Under the pieces are notes generated by a model. It saw only the letters and a program-made list of their open reading frames with translations. It ran no database searches and was not told the DNA's origin. Below, in pieces: positions 1 to 11,936 of a stretch of DNA of 56,751 nucleotides. Position numbers and translations under genes: made by a program. Position 1 is the stretch's first letter; each line of letters starts with the position of its first letter. This stretch comes from Cladochytrium replicatum (taxonomy: Eukaryota; Chytridiomycota; Chytridiomycetes; Cladochytriales; Cladochytriaceae): NCBI GenBank assembly GCA_025526935.1, contig JAHLKD010000155.1:1-56751 (forward strand), given 5' to 3'.

Positions 1-3000
1 TATCGCCAGAAATGACAGATGTCTGCAATATTCCGCACGAAACCAACACTGAGATATTGTTTCCAAAGAGTTTTGTACCATTCTCGAGCTGCCTGGTGTA
101 GACCGTACAGACTTTTGATAAGTCTGCAGACGATGGGTCGATTCCGGAAATCTACTCGTCCGAAACCATGAGGGAGTTCGACGTAGTTCTCTTCTTCCAG
201 TATTGCATTGAGATATGCACCCTTGATATCAAACTGGAATATGATCATGCCGACTAATGCTGCTAATGCAATCAGAAAACGGATCGTGGACGTTTTCGTA
301 ACTGGAGAATAGGTTTCATCGAAATCCAATCCTTCAATCTGTGAAAATCCTCGTACGACCCAACGTGCTTTGAATCGAGTAATATTGCCATGTTCGTCAA
401 GCTTATATGTGAAAACCCATTGCCCGATAATAAATTCCGTCCATCAGGTAAAAACGTTTCGGCCCAAGTATTGTTGCCGACTAGTTGTGTAACTTCCTCC
501 TTCATCGCCGCTAACCAGAATGGAGCCTCATCGGATCGTGATAAAGCCTCACGAAGAGTCTTTGGTGCAGTCCGTATATTTCCATTCGCAATTGGTTGTG
601 TTGGATATGAGGAATCGGCCTTCAGGGTCCAATCGATATTAGGAACGGACCGGGTAAACAAGGAATTTTGTTTCCTTTTGGCGTTCGACAAATTTGCACT
701 TGCTTGACGTTTTCGTTTTCTTGCTGCATACGCTTCGTCGACATCTTCTCCAATGAATTGAAGATCACTTTCGAGTTGTGCATCATATTCCTCTACAGGA
801 GATACGGAAGACAAATTCGGAGATTCTTCAGTAATGGATTGTGGAGTCGATAAATCAGCATTTGGATCATAATCAGCATCGTCTGGGTCATCATCGTCTA
901 GTCCATGTAAATGTTCAACAACATGCATGTCACCGGCTTCTTCTAAGCGGTAATATATGGGGTCGTCGTTTATATCCTCATCGATTTCTTCGTCTGCAAC
1001 GGTAGAAATCGGGAAATTGTCTGAGACAAACTCAACAGTCGTCTCTTGCACCCCCTGATCCCCGGTTGGTATTTGATCAACATCGAAATATGTCCCGGCC
1101 TTCAGTGGATATTGTACCGTAAGATCGTCGAGTAACTGTCGGGTAGGATTATAACCAACAAAAACTCCCTCGTGGAACGTAACATGGAAGTATTCGCCTA
1201 TTGTGTTTGTCCGAAAATTGAGTGCTATGACGATCTTCAGGTCTTCACCCTTGTATCCGAGAAACAGACCTAGTTCAGACTTGTCTCGGATTCTGCGCGC
1301 CAACCTTTGTTCGTGTGAGATCCACAAACTAACGAGTGTTCCAAAGGCGTGGATAGTTGCCAAATCTATCCGCTTGTCAAGGTAAGCACAGTACGGAATC
1401 GCATTCACAGCTGAATGGAAAGTAGCGTTCTTGACGACCGCAGCGTATAGGATGGAGAGTTGCACGAATTGAAGTGTTCGTGGTAGTCCAGCTTGTAGCA
1501 GCATCGCGTCCGACATATACTTGATGGATTGTATATTCCGCTCTGATAGACCATCGAGTTCTTTACTGACGGAGGAGCTGGGTGGACGCGGATGCGAGGA
1601 ATCTTGGTATTGCACCATTGGATCAACCGTTTAGTAATCAATTCTCCTGAATCGGAACGTAGTTCAGCAACGTGTAATGGGTGATTGCGATTTTCCACAT
1701 CAGCGATATGTCGAATCATACTATCCACCGCATCACTCTTTCGATTCAGGAAGTAGATTGTGATGAAACGAGGTTGTTCGTCGACAATGATCTGCCAATA
1801 TCTCTTCTTCTGTCCGTCGTAGATTAAACGTACGACATCGGAAAACAGACGGAAAAGTTTCCTCGGAGCTCGACTTATTGTAGAATAAATCGGCTTCTGC
1901 TTCAGCTTCGTGCGACTACAGACCAAACAATTCTGCATAATTGATTTGTTGACAAGATTGAATGCATCCGGTTCAACCTTGGGCATTTTGATGTTGAGCT
2001 TCTCTGCCGTTCGAAAGATCTGTCCGTAAGTGGATGTGACCAAACTGCTGGTGTAACTTTGCAAGTTCGTGTACTGTCACTGGCGATAAGTTGGTGCTCA
2101 CTCCAACTGTATCTTGAGATGCTCGTTGACATTCATCATCGTTCGTTTGACGAATGTTGTTGTCTGACATTACATCGAGACCCATCGCGTGAGAAGATCG
2201 TACACCGGACGTAAAGTCCATCGACTGATCGAGACCTTCTGCGGATACCGCTACTGCTTTAGCTCGTTGAGCAATCGACATGCCGCGGTTGGTGAGTTCC
2301 GACGGTACTAACATCAGCATAGAGATAGTACAAATCTCTTTCCCGTCGCCCAATAATAACGTGTTCATCCGTATCACCATGCGTGAGGATAACCTTGTCT
2401 TTGGTGAAACTCACAATGTCCCCGGAGTCTCCAATGATACTACACACTGATGCAAGTGTGTCTTCGAGATCAGGAACATAAAGTGCGTTGTGTATTATCT
2501 TAATTCGCCCATTGGGTAAAACTACAGATACATCTCCAAAACCACAAACTGGAATTGTATGACTATCCGCTAGTTCCACCACGTCCTCGTCATTCGTATA
2601 CGTCAGCGAACTAAAGGCATGACGATTAGGTGTCATCCAAACAGTTGCGCCTGTATCAAGCAAACCCACACGATCCTTTGCTTGAACATGTACACGGACA
2701 ACCTTCTGTGCCGAGTGTGCGTTCACTATCGAAAACATATTTCCGATGTATGTGTCAGCATCTTTATCAACAGAAGTAGGTTGGGTAAGGTCAAAGATTA
2801 CCTTCTTGGTCAACACCGGTTTGGCGGTAGATTCGTCCTCCGACGAATCATCACCTGCATCGCCACGGCTGGCAATGAATGCACGAAAATCCGTGTCTAA
2901 ACAAAGACTCTTTGCAGTGAGATAGCGTTTACACGCCGACTGCTTGTGTCCTCGTTTGCCACAGAAATTGCATGTGAGATCTGTCTTCTTTGCAGAAGAA

Positions 3001-4120
3001 GATGTGGACGACCTGGAGTCCTGCGACTGCCTGGTCCGAGTGGAACTGCTACTCCCACCGCTACTGCCTGAGCCACTCGAGGCACCCTGCTTACGGCATT
3101 GAGCATTGGTGTGAGATGAGTTCGGATGCAAGGTACAAATATCCTCCGACTTCGCAACCTTGGCTTTCGCTTTCGCCTTCGCTTTCTTCGCCTTTGCCTT
3201 CATGGCCTTCTTTGTCCCATTAGGCCCACCGGCATCCATGGTGACGTTGAGTTGGACCAATTGGTTGAGGTCGGTCAAGATATTTGACACTGTTTCGAAG
3301 TAATGCGTTGGCTTTTGGTGGAATGGTCGCGGAGCATTCGGATTTGCAGCATCAATTGGATCTTGTATTAACGCCGGTTCCCATTCGGCATACGCAGAAG
3401 TGATCATTTTTCCGAGAAAAGGTACGAGGGTCCGTAGTTCAATTGTCTGCATCGTGATTTTTGCGACTAACCGGTTTAGTAGATCCTTGATTACGAGTTC
3501 GTCCGGTAAAGAGTTCAGTTTGAGTTCGAATAACTCAGTGAGGTCGGTCACAAACTGCTGAACGCTTTCTGCCGACTGACCGTTCGTACATTTCAGATCT
3601 ACCAGCCGTTGCTCCCACATAGACGATTCGATCGGAGCTTGTCCGCCAGCACTGAAAATTCGGCGAAGTCCATCGACTTTGCCTTTTGCTGACGCATAAG
3701 CTCTGACTCGATTCATGTCGCGTTTTGGGAAACATTCGCATAGAATTCCAACTGCGACGTTATTGTCCGCTTGTTGTGCACGGTAATCTTGCATCTCAGC
3801 ACGATATTGCGTATGTAACTGTTGTGTGTGACGATCGCCAAATGTTCACGTAGTTCTGCTTCCCATTGTGCTCGTGCTTCGTTAGCAGCTCCGCCAGCAG
3901 CTCCGGCGATGACTATCGGACGCTGTGGGCGATTTCCTTCCGCCTCGTAATTCGGATTATCAGGAAGAGCCATTGGTTCTTGGAGAAGCATAGTGCCAGT
4001 GCCGCCACGTAAGTTTGCGTAAGTCTGCACTTGTTCCATGTACAGATCGAAATCCTGCAGCGTTTTACCGGTGAATGGCTTCGGCCGCGAAGATGTGGCG
4101 TCATTCAATCCTGAACCCAT
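1..4120 (-). pseudogene. Copia-A1 gag-pol polyprotein, frameshifted
   Basis: Encodes the capsid-like Gag and the Pol enzymes of a copia element. The likely start is the ATG at 4118-4120; an upstream in-frame TTG at 4136-4138 is not a credible start. In order: Gag; a Lys/Ala-rich stretch (about 3150-3200); a zinc knuckle CX2CX4HX4C (CNFCGKRGHKQSAC, about 2925-2970); protease with DTGA (about 2650); the integrase HHCC finger and D-D-E residues (VDEQ, RSDSGE, SERN); and the start of RT. Compared with copies A2 and A3 the frame is broken near 3813 (4-nt loss), 2276 and 2024 (+1 each), and 1560 and 420 (-1 each). The reading is otherwise intact, so this is a recent copy or one carrying sequence errors. 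It cannot make a full polyprotein as written. Confidence 0.9.
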
Positions 4121-4171
4121 CTTGTCGTTGTTGTCCAAAGAAATGTGTTAAGCAACGATTCGTAACTATTG

Positions 4172-4770
4172 TGTTGAACAAAGCTGTGGTCTGGATCCTC
4201 AGGTTGTGTGTGTTGCTAATTCACGGGTTAATGTTTCTAAGAGATGAATAAAGAAGATTGCGAGTCACAAGTACTAGCACAAGAGAGTGCTCCTTGTGTG
4301 TATCGCCACAGGCTCCTTAAATAAGTGTACTGTCGTTTTGGCTTTTCCTTCCGGAAGATCTGGATCGAAGCGATAAGGTTTGACTCTTCTTCTCACAGGC
4401 GTAGCGAAGCATAATCATGCTAAGCTGTGCGTGAGATCTAGCTCTCCTCAACAGGATTGTTCTCACACATGATTCCCACGAACGCGTTAATCATATGTAA
4501 ACCTTTGCTGTGATCTGATCCGGGCTTCACTTCTACAAGTGGATGATAGAAAAGTAATGACAGTTTACTATACCTATGGCCGCAATAAATATAACCCATG
4601 AAGAAATAACTGGAGGTATCCAAACTCGTAATAGATCATCATCTATATGCTTTAGTTCAATAGCTAGAAATGTTGCTCAGTGAAGAGTGACATTTCTGTA
4701 TATCGGGCGTTTGTGGTTTTGTACTATCAATGACTGGATTGGCCAAGTCCATCAATCGAAATACTTAACA
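4172..4770 (-). repeat. 5' LTR of Copia-A1 (599 bp)
   Basis: Read on the minus strand it begins TGTTAAGTATTTCG and ends TTTGTTCAACA, the TG...CA ends of an LTR. Essentially the same 599-bp unit occurs at 11211, 14276, 17776 (603 bp) and 27772, and as a fragment at 22365. A TATA-like TTATTTAAGG lies on the minus strand near 4315-4325. Confidence 0.95.
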
Positions 4771-4771
4771 A

Positions 4772-7700
4772 TGATGCAGGAGATGTTTACTTGGCAGACA
4801 ATCATCCCATTCCTATTAAAGGCTATGGAGATATTGCACTTGTTTTGTCAAATGGTTCAATAAAACACATTCAAAATGCACTTTTTGTTCCCGATTTAGA
4901 GGATACACTTATATCTGTCTATAGCATCATCGGGGATGAAGGTGATATAGTCAGTTTCACCAAAGACAAAGTCTATTTGTCAAACAGACGAACTGAACAA
5001 TGTGTTACCATTGGTTTAAGACGTGGAGGTTTATATTATCTTCATGGAAGTTTGGATACCACTAATCCATTACTTAAACACTCTTCCAAAATAGGTGCAG
5101 CTATTTTGACGAATCTTTCTTATTCTGCACTCTCTGTTGGCAAACAGAATGTTTTACCTAGTACCACTACAAACACTGCCCAAGAGCAGCAGACAACCAC
5201 GTCTGGTGTAAGGTTTGACACAGTGAAGGATAACAATGTTTTCCCAAAAGATTCTAACAAAACTAGAAATGACGGGGGTGAAGTTTTAGACGGAGCTTCA
5301 TCTGCAACATTAAGTCTATACTCCCAAACAATTGCTGATAATGGAGTAAACAACGTTTCAGCTGTGACCATCAACAAATTCGCTAGATTACACCGGCAAT
5401 TTGGTCACATACATTTGCGGAAAATCGTGCAAACTTTACATTCTCTGGGAAAGAAACTGCCCAAAGTCAGGAGTGATGCACTTGATTTTATTAACTCGTC
5501 TATTTTACAGAACTGCATAATTTGCAATCAGACTAAGGCTGTACAAACTCCAATTTACTCAACGCTAAGTCCAGCACTGAGGAAATTATATCGCCTACAT
5601 ACTGATGCAGTACCAATTGTCCGAAATGGCAAAACAATAGGTCACTGGCAGATTATCGTAGATGAATACAGTTCTCACATCACAATCTACTTCTTGCAAC
5701 GGAAGAGCGAAGCCTCTGATAGTATGCTAAGACACATCGCAGATGTTGAAAATAGATTTCTGCCACTTCACGTCTATGAAGTGAGATCCTATTCAGGAGA
5801 ACTATTGTCAAACCAATTCTTGACTTGGTGCAGTAACAAGGTACCACGCATACATGCCCATCCTTCACCTGCATCAGTCAAAGAGCTAAATGGTCTTGCT
5901 GAACGGAATGTCTGTTCAATGAAAGAGATGTACAAGTCTATGCTGAAAACAGCTGGTCTTCCACATACTTTACAGTTCATCAAATTTGCCATCCTTTATG
6001 CTGCGACTGTCAAAAATTGTGTTTACCATTCTAGAACTAAGAATGTACCACATGCTGTTTACTTTGACAAGCTGATTGATCCGGCAATCATTCACACCTT
6101 TGGTACCCTGGTTAGTCTCTGGATCTCTCCAGAACAAAGGTCTAGTCGCAAAGTATCAGAGAAGTCAGAGCTAGGACTATTTCTGGGTTATAAGGGTGAA
6201 GATATGAAAATCATTCATGCTTTGAATCTTAATACCAAACGCATAAGCGAATATTTTCATTTTACTTTTCATGAGGGAGTATTTGTTGGCTTGAACCCAA
6301 CATCACAAACTTTAAATGACCTCACCAAACACTATCCTATTCCTCAGGGTCAACATTTTGATATTTCAAATTTACCTGATATGAATAGCGATAATGACAA
6401 TACTACAGACTCAGATTCTGATGATAGCGCTAACACCTCATCTGATGAGGAGTTGGATCCCAACCAACGATTTTATCATCGAATGGATATCTCACAAATG
6501 CATGTTACTCCTATGTCCCAACATGATTCAAATGTTGATGACGAGCACGATACCACCAATGACTATAACCATTCGTTAAACATGAACGATGACACTTATG
6601 TACCACTTTCTGTACCACACGTACAAGAACAAAATGAAGATGATTCCCAAAGTGATTTGGAAGATTTACAATGGATTGGTGAAGATGATGACAACGATTA
6701 TGGATTTGTTGCACACAAAGCCAAACGTCGCAAACTTAAAGGCAAACAACCTATGGTTACTCCAACAAACAGATTTCATCCCCAGCGAAGACATCCTTTG
6801 TTGAGACGTAATATCCCCAATGTCAATGTAAATGAGAAAGCAAAATCGAGTACACCCGACATTCCTATACCTCAAGGACACTTGAGAAGTATTCCCAAAA
6901 CAGTCCAGGAAGCTATGTCGCGACCTGATGAATGGCCATATTGGCTTGCAGCCATGTGTGAAGAAAATCAACAACTTATCAATTTGGGAACATGGAACAA
7001 ACGCATCTTGCCAAATGGGAACAACCTTCTCACTGGCAAATGGGTTTATTCATACAAACTTGATGAAGATGGCAACATCATCCGATTCAAGGCACGATGG
7101 GTAGTTAGAGGGTTCTCCCAGATACAGGGAATGGATTTCGACAAAACCTATTCTCCTGTGGCGAAAACCACTACAATTCGATTACTAGTTGCTCTTGCTG
7201 CAATTGTCAAATTACACATCTATCAATTTGACATTACAGGAGCATATCTCAATGCATCACTTGAGGAAGATGTTTATGTTGAAATGCCCCATGGATTTAC
7301 AGAGACTGACAAATCTGGCAATCCATTAGTTTGTTATCTTGTCAAAAGCTTATATGGTTTACATCAAGCTGCTAGAGAATGGTACAAATGCCTCTGGGCA
7401 AAATATGAAGACATGGGATACATCCGTGATCTTTCAGATGCTTGTCATTTCTGGCAAATGAAACCATCTACTCACAGTTCCACTGTGAAAATACGTGAAC
7501 ACACTACTGTTCATGTAGATGATATTCTTCATTTCTCTCCAGACCCAAATGGCTACCAAGACTTCATGGATGGCTTGAATTCCTCATTCAAGGTCGGAAG
7601 TCACTCTACAGCCAAATGGATTCTGAAAATGCAATTGATCAAAACTACTCACGGTTATTTCATAACCAATGCTCAATATGCAAAGGAAATATTGCAGAGA

Positions 7701-8540
7701 TTGAAATTATGGGAATCCAATCTTAAACCAGCCAAAACACCTATTTCTTCTCACTACAAACATGAAACAAGCTTGCCTATTTTATGCAAAAATGATGCAA
7801 CTATTTTTCGCTCGGAACTCATGAAAATCTCGTACCTAGCTACAAAGACCAGACCTGATTTATCTCATGCTGTCAATGTCTTGGCACAACATCAGGTTGA
7901 ACCACGAGTTTGCGAACAAAAGGCACTAGCTCGCCTGCATCGTTACTTATTGGGAACATGGGACTATGGTTTGCATTACACACGCAACAACATACCCACT
8001 CCCAACGTACATTCTGATGGTGTATATGAGTTTGCATCAAATGAACACATCCCTATGGGATATGCTGATGCAGACTGGGCAAATGATCCTGCTCGCTATT
8101 CCAGGACAGGATATGTTGTAATGTTTGCCAATGCAGCTGTTTGCTGGCAGTCTACAAAGCAACAGGTTATAACTTGCTCTTCCACTGAAGCAGAGTTATA
8201 TGCATTGAATGAATTATCACGTGAGATGAAGTGGATGAAAACGGTCATGGCAACCATTGGTATTTCATCCAAAAGTAAGCCCATGATCCTCTGGCAAGAT
8301 AATACCGCTACACAGTCTATTGCCAATGACCTGCTTAATGATCACAGAACTAAACACATGGATGTTCGAGAAAAGTTTGTGAATCTTCAAATTGAGCAGA
8401 AGCAGCAGGAACTCAGAGATATTGATACTGAGAACCAAATTGCTGATATTTTCACAAAACCCTTGACATTCAAACTATTTTCAAAATTCACACGCGCACT
8501 TGGTCTTACACGTCAATCTGATTTGACCCTTGTTGACTAA
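4772..8540 (+). pseudogene. Copia-B1 pol (PR end, integrase, RT, RNase H), 5'-truncated
   Basis: Open from the Copia-A1 junction to a stop at 8540, so about 1255 codons without a frameshift; no true start is present because gag was cut off (TTG at 4791 is only an internal Leu). Counting from 4791: protease end to about residue 100; HHCC integrase finger about 199-244; integrase core 290-385; variable acidic spacer about 500-660; RT about 720-960 with FDITGAYLN and VHVDD (about 907); RNase H about 1085-1200 (YADADW, STEAELYALNE, DNTATQ, TKHMD). It is the best-preserved Pol in the window apart from Copia-C. However, the second integrase catalytic Asp (RSDSGE in Copia-A) reads RSYSGE here (codon 5790-5792), which should kill strand transfer. 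Distantly related to Copia-A along its whole length. Confidence 0.93.
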
Positions 8541-8612
8541 TACATACATTACCAACAAACAGACGTGCGACTCAACGCTCATACCAATATCCTCATTGTC
8601 TACCGCAGCTTT

Positions 8613-8625
8613 GACTGCGGGGGTG
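8613..8625 (+). other. Polypurine tract of Copia-B
   Basis: A G-rich run (gactgcgggggtg) lies directly against the 3' LTR start, where plus-strand DNA synthesis is primed in LTR elements. The same arrangement precedes 55121. Copia-A (tgagggggtg) and Copia-C (cgggggag) have equivalents at their 3' LTRs. Confidence 0.75.
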
Positions 8626-9088
8626 TGTTGATGCATGCACATATATGGAACTAGCTACTCCAGTCTTCATCCACTACCGACACTGAGGGGAAATAGCCTT
8701 ACCAGAGACGTCTGGGACAAGTTCATGCGTAATCATACATTACATGAAAGAACTGGCATTTCTAACTATTGGTCATGAAGACATCCTCCTTTACTCATTG
8801 GAATCTAGTAGAGTTCTGCGAGTGATCACGCGTTTGAGAAAGAATGTGATGCTAATCAGTTTGCTGCTGACAGTTATATCATACTCGAGTACATCTCGTA
8901 TGATATTAATGCAAGGTACTACATACTTATTTCTCATAGAGAACATGTCATTGTAGACAAGATTATAGCTAATCTTCATGTTCTGCTCACAATGGTTATT
9001 GTGAACGATCACTGGGATCTATATCTCTCTATTCGAGAGAATAATGTTTATATCAGATATTTCCATATATCTATAGCCACAGGTTAAT

Positions 9089-9096
9089 TATAAAAG
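9089..9096 (+). promoter_or_regulatory. TATA box in Copia-B LTR
   Basis: TATAAAAG inside the context TTAATTATAAAAGCC, in the second half of the LTR, where the U3 promoter is expected. It is conserved in the solo LTR and in the truncated LTR near 55627. Confidence 0.7.
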
Positions 9097-9112
9097 CCGA
9101 AACGACAGTATA

Positions 9113-9136
9113 TTTGAATTGTTTGCACAATTCAAA
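9113..9136 (+). other. Perfect 10-bp hairpin downstream of the Copia-B TATA box
   Basis: Arms TTTGAATTGT and ACAATTCAAA with a 4-nt TTGC loop, about 17-24 bp after the TATA box, so close to the probable transcription start and 5' end of the element RNA. Also present at 10861-10884. In the 55121 copy the second arm is deleted. Confidence 0.7.
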
Positions 9137-9306
9137 GAGCCTGTGGCGATATGAGATTTCGGGTGGCTGTGGCGCAAGAGCGTGATTGGAGAAACACGAA
9201 ACTCTGCACATACACAGATCAACCTGAGGACTATCTCTAGCGCAAGTCCCAGATCAGCAGCACTAAAACTGATCAAATCACATCGCCCTCAAACCAAACT
9301 TCGACA

Positions 9307-10373
9307 CGGCGCTGGCACTATGCTTCTCCAAGAACCAATGGCTCTTCCTGATAGTCCAAATTACGAAGCGGAGGGAAATCGCCCACAGCGTCCGATAGTC
9401 ATCGCCGGAGCTGCTGGCGGAGCTGCTAACGAAGCACGAGCACAATGGGAAGCAGAACTACGTGAACATTTGGCGATCGTCACACACAACAGTCACTTAC
9501 GTACGCAATATCGTGCTGAGATGCAAGATTACCGTGCACAACAAGCGGACAATAACGTCGCAGTTGGAATTCTATGCGAATGTTTCCCAAAACGCGACAT
9601 GAATCGAGTCAGAGCTTATGCGTCAGCAAAAGGCAAAGTCGATGGACTTCGCCGAATTTTCAGTGCTGGCGGACAAGCTCCGATCGAATCTTCTATGTGG
9701 GAGCAACAGCTGGTAGATCTGAAATGTACGAACAGTCAGTCGGCAGAAAGCCTTCAGCAGTTTGTGACTGACCTCACTGAGTTGTTTGAACTCAAACTGA
9801 ACTCTTTACCGGACGAACTCGTAATCAAGGATCTACTAAACCGGTTAGTCGCAAAAATCACGATGCAGACAATTGAACTACGGACCCTTGTACCTTTTCT
9901 CGGAAAAATGATCACTTCTGCGTATGCCGAATGGGAACCGGCGTTAATACAAGATCCAATTGATGCTGCAAATCCGAATGCTCCGCGACCATTCCACCAA
10001 AAGCCAACGCATTACTTCGAAACAGTGTCAAATATCTTGACCGACCTCAACCAATTGGTCCAACTCAACGTCACCATGGATGCCGGTGGGTGGGCCTAAT
10101 GGGACAAAGAAGGCCATGAAGGCAAAGGCAAAGAAAGCGAAGGCGAAAGCGAAAGCCAAGGTTGCGAAGTCGGAGGATATTTGTACCTTGCATCCGAACT
10201 CGTCTCACACCAATGCTCAATGCCGTAAGCAAGGTGCCTCGGGTGGCTCAGGCAGTAGCGGTGGGAGTAGCAGTTCCACTCAGACCAGGCAGTCGCAGGA
10301 CTCCAGGTCGTCCACATCTTCTTCTACAAAGAAGACAGATCTCACATGCAACTTCTGTGGCAAACGAGGACAC
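9307..10373 (+). pseudogene. Copia-A3 gag, middle part, interrupted on both sides
   Basis: Gag of the outermost Copia-A copy. It resumes at GAGTMLLQEPMALP just after the Copia-B1 LTR and runs through the Gag core, the Lys/Ala-rich stretch, the Ser/Gly-rich linker and half of the zinc knuckle (CNFCGKRGH), where the solo Copia-B LTR cuts it. A 4-bp duplication (gtgg repeated) near 10085-10090 shifts the frame relative to copies A1 and A2. The apparent start at 9182 lies in the Copia-B LTR and is not a real Gag start. Confidence 0.9.
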
Positions 10374-11054
10374 TGTTGATGCATGCACATATATGGAACT
10401 AGCTACTCCAGTCTTCATCCACTACCGACACTGAGGGGAAATAGCCTTACCAGAGACGTCTGGGACAAGTTCATGCGTAATCATACATTACATGAAAGAA
10501 CTGGCATTTGTAACTATTGGTCATGAAGACATCCTCCTTTACTCATTGGAATCTAGTAGAGTTCTGCGAGTGATCACGCGTTTGAGAAAGAATGTGATGC
10601 TAATCAGTTTGCTGCTGACAGTTATATCATACTCGAGTACATCTCGTATGATATTAATGCAAGGTACTACATACTTATTTCTCATAGAGAACATGTCATT
10701 GTAGACAAGATTATAGCTAATCTTCATGTTCTGCTCACAATGGTTATTGTGAACGATCACTGGGATCTATATCTCTCTATTCGAGAGAATAATGTTTATA
10801 TCAGATATTTCCATAGATCTATAGCCACAGGTTAATTATAAAAGCCGAAACGACAGTATATTTGAATTGTTTGCACAATTCAAAGAGCCTGTGGCGATAT
10901 GAGATTTCGGGTGGCTGTGGCGCAAGAGCGTGATTGGAGAAACACGAAACTCTGCACATACACAGATCAACCTGAGGACTATCTCTAGCGCAAGTCCCAG
11001 ATCAGCAGCACTAAAACTGATCAAATCACATCGCCCTCAAACCAAACTTCGACA
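10374..11054 (+). mobile_element. Solo LTR of Copia-B in Copia-A3 gag
   Basis: A single 681-bp LTR with no internal region, flanked by perfect 5-bp duplications gacac at 10369-10373 and 11055-11059. Removing the LTR and one duplication restores the zinc-knuckle coding sequence of Copia-A. Solo LTRs form by recombination between the two LTRs of one insertion. Confidence 0.96.
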
Positions 11055-11210
11055 GACACAAGCAGTCGGCGTGTAAACGCTATCTCACTGCAAAGAGTCT
11101 TTGTTTAGACACGGATTTTCGTGCATTCATTGCCAGCCGTGGCGATGCAGGCGATGATTCGTCGGAGGACGAATCTACCGCCAAACCGGTGTTGACCAAG
11201 AAGGTAATCT
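11055..11210 (+). pseudogene. Copia-A3 gag, fragment after the knuckle
   Basis: About 150 bp continuing the Copia-A3 Gag from the second half of the zinc knuckle (KQSACKRY) through the acidic linker, then cut by the insertion of Copia-A2. The reading resumes at 18379. Confidence 0.9.
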
Positions 11211-11809
11211 TGTTGAACAAAGCTGTGGTCTGGATCCTCAGGTTGTGTGTGTTGCTAATTCACGGGTTAATGTTTCTAAGAGATGAATAAAGAAGATTGC
11301 GAGTCACAAGTACTAGCGCAAGAGAATGCTCCTTGTGTGTATCGCCACAGGCTCCTTAAATAAGTGTACTGTCGTTTTGGCTTTTCCTTCCGGAAGATCT
11401 GGATCGAAGCGATAAGGTTTGACTCTTCTTCTCACAGGCGTAGCGAAGCATAATCATGCTAAGCTGTGCGTGAGATCTAGCTCTCCTCAACAGGATTGTT
11501 CTCACACATGATTCCCACGAACGCGTTAATCATATGTAAACCTTTGCTGTGATCTGATCCGGGCTTCACTTCTACAAGTGGATGATAGAAAAGTAATGAC
11601 AGTTTACTATACCTATGGCTGCAATAAATATAACCCATGAAGAAATAACCGGAGGTATCCAAACTCGTAATAGATCATCATCTATATGCTTTAGTTCAAT
11701 AGTTAGAAATGTTGCTCAGTGAAGAGTGACATTTCTGTATATCGGGCGTTTGTGTTTTTGTACTATCAATGACTGGATTGGCCAAGTCCATCAATCGAAA
11801 TACTTAACA
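11211..11809 (-). repeat. 3' LTR of Copia-A2 (599 bp)
   Basis: Minus-strand LTR with TGTTAAG...TTCAACA ends. The adjoining plus-strand sequence caccccctcag is the complement of the polypurine tract ctgagggggtg. Confidence 0.95.
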
Positions 11810-11936
11810 CACCCCCTCAGTCATTAGATAGGTACAACCGAGAGTATCACTCAACCGATCATAACTTTCTGTAAATGCTGAAGTTGATATTCTATTGAAA
11901 TAAAGGTGAGTTGTATGGACATCGCCAGCCGGTCGT

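Larger units (their letters stand above)
1..4770 (-). mobile_element. Copia-A1, Ty1/copia LTR retrotransposon, 3' part outside window
   Basis: A copia element on the minus strand with gag, protease, integrase and the start of reverse transcriptase, ending on the right in a 599-bp 5' LTR. It is nearly identical to Copia-A2 (11211-18378) and Copia-A3. It sits inside the protease part of Copia-B: the Copia-B protease frame is open from the first base after the LTR. The rest of RT, RNase H and the 3' LTR lie left of base 1, so the target duplication (right flank atgat, 4771-4775) cannot be checked. Confidence 0.95.
4771..9306 (+). mobile_element. Copia-B1, Ty1/copia LTR retrotransposon, 5' part outside window
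   Basis: Protease remnant, integrase, RT, RNase H and a 681-bp 3' LTR on the plus strand. It is inserted in the gag of Copia-A3: the bases after its LTR (cggcgctggcactatgc) resume Copia-A Gag in the middle of the GGAGTMLLQ stretch. Its 5' part is cut away by Copia-A1. The right flank cggcg (9307-9311) should be one copy of its target duplication; the other copy is off-window. Confidence 0.93.
8626..9306 (+). repeat. 3' LTR of Copia-B1 (681 bp)
   Basis: Begins TGTTGATGCATGC and ends CCAAACTTCGACA. It is almost identical to, and exactly as long as, the solo LTR at 10374-11054. A TATA box and a 10-bp hairpin are listed separately. Confidence 0.95.

Noticed and set aside
9182-9306. Gag start at 9182 as a real fusion protein of Copia-B LTR and Gag
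   Set aside because: The reading merely runs through the LTR by chance; the true Gag start lies on the far side of the Copia-B insertion.
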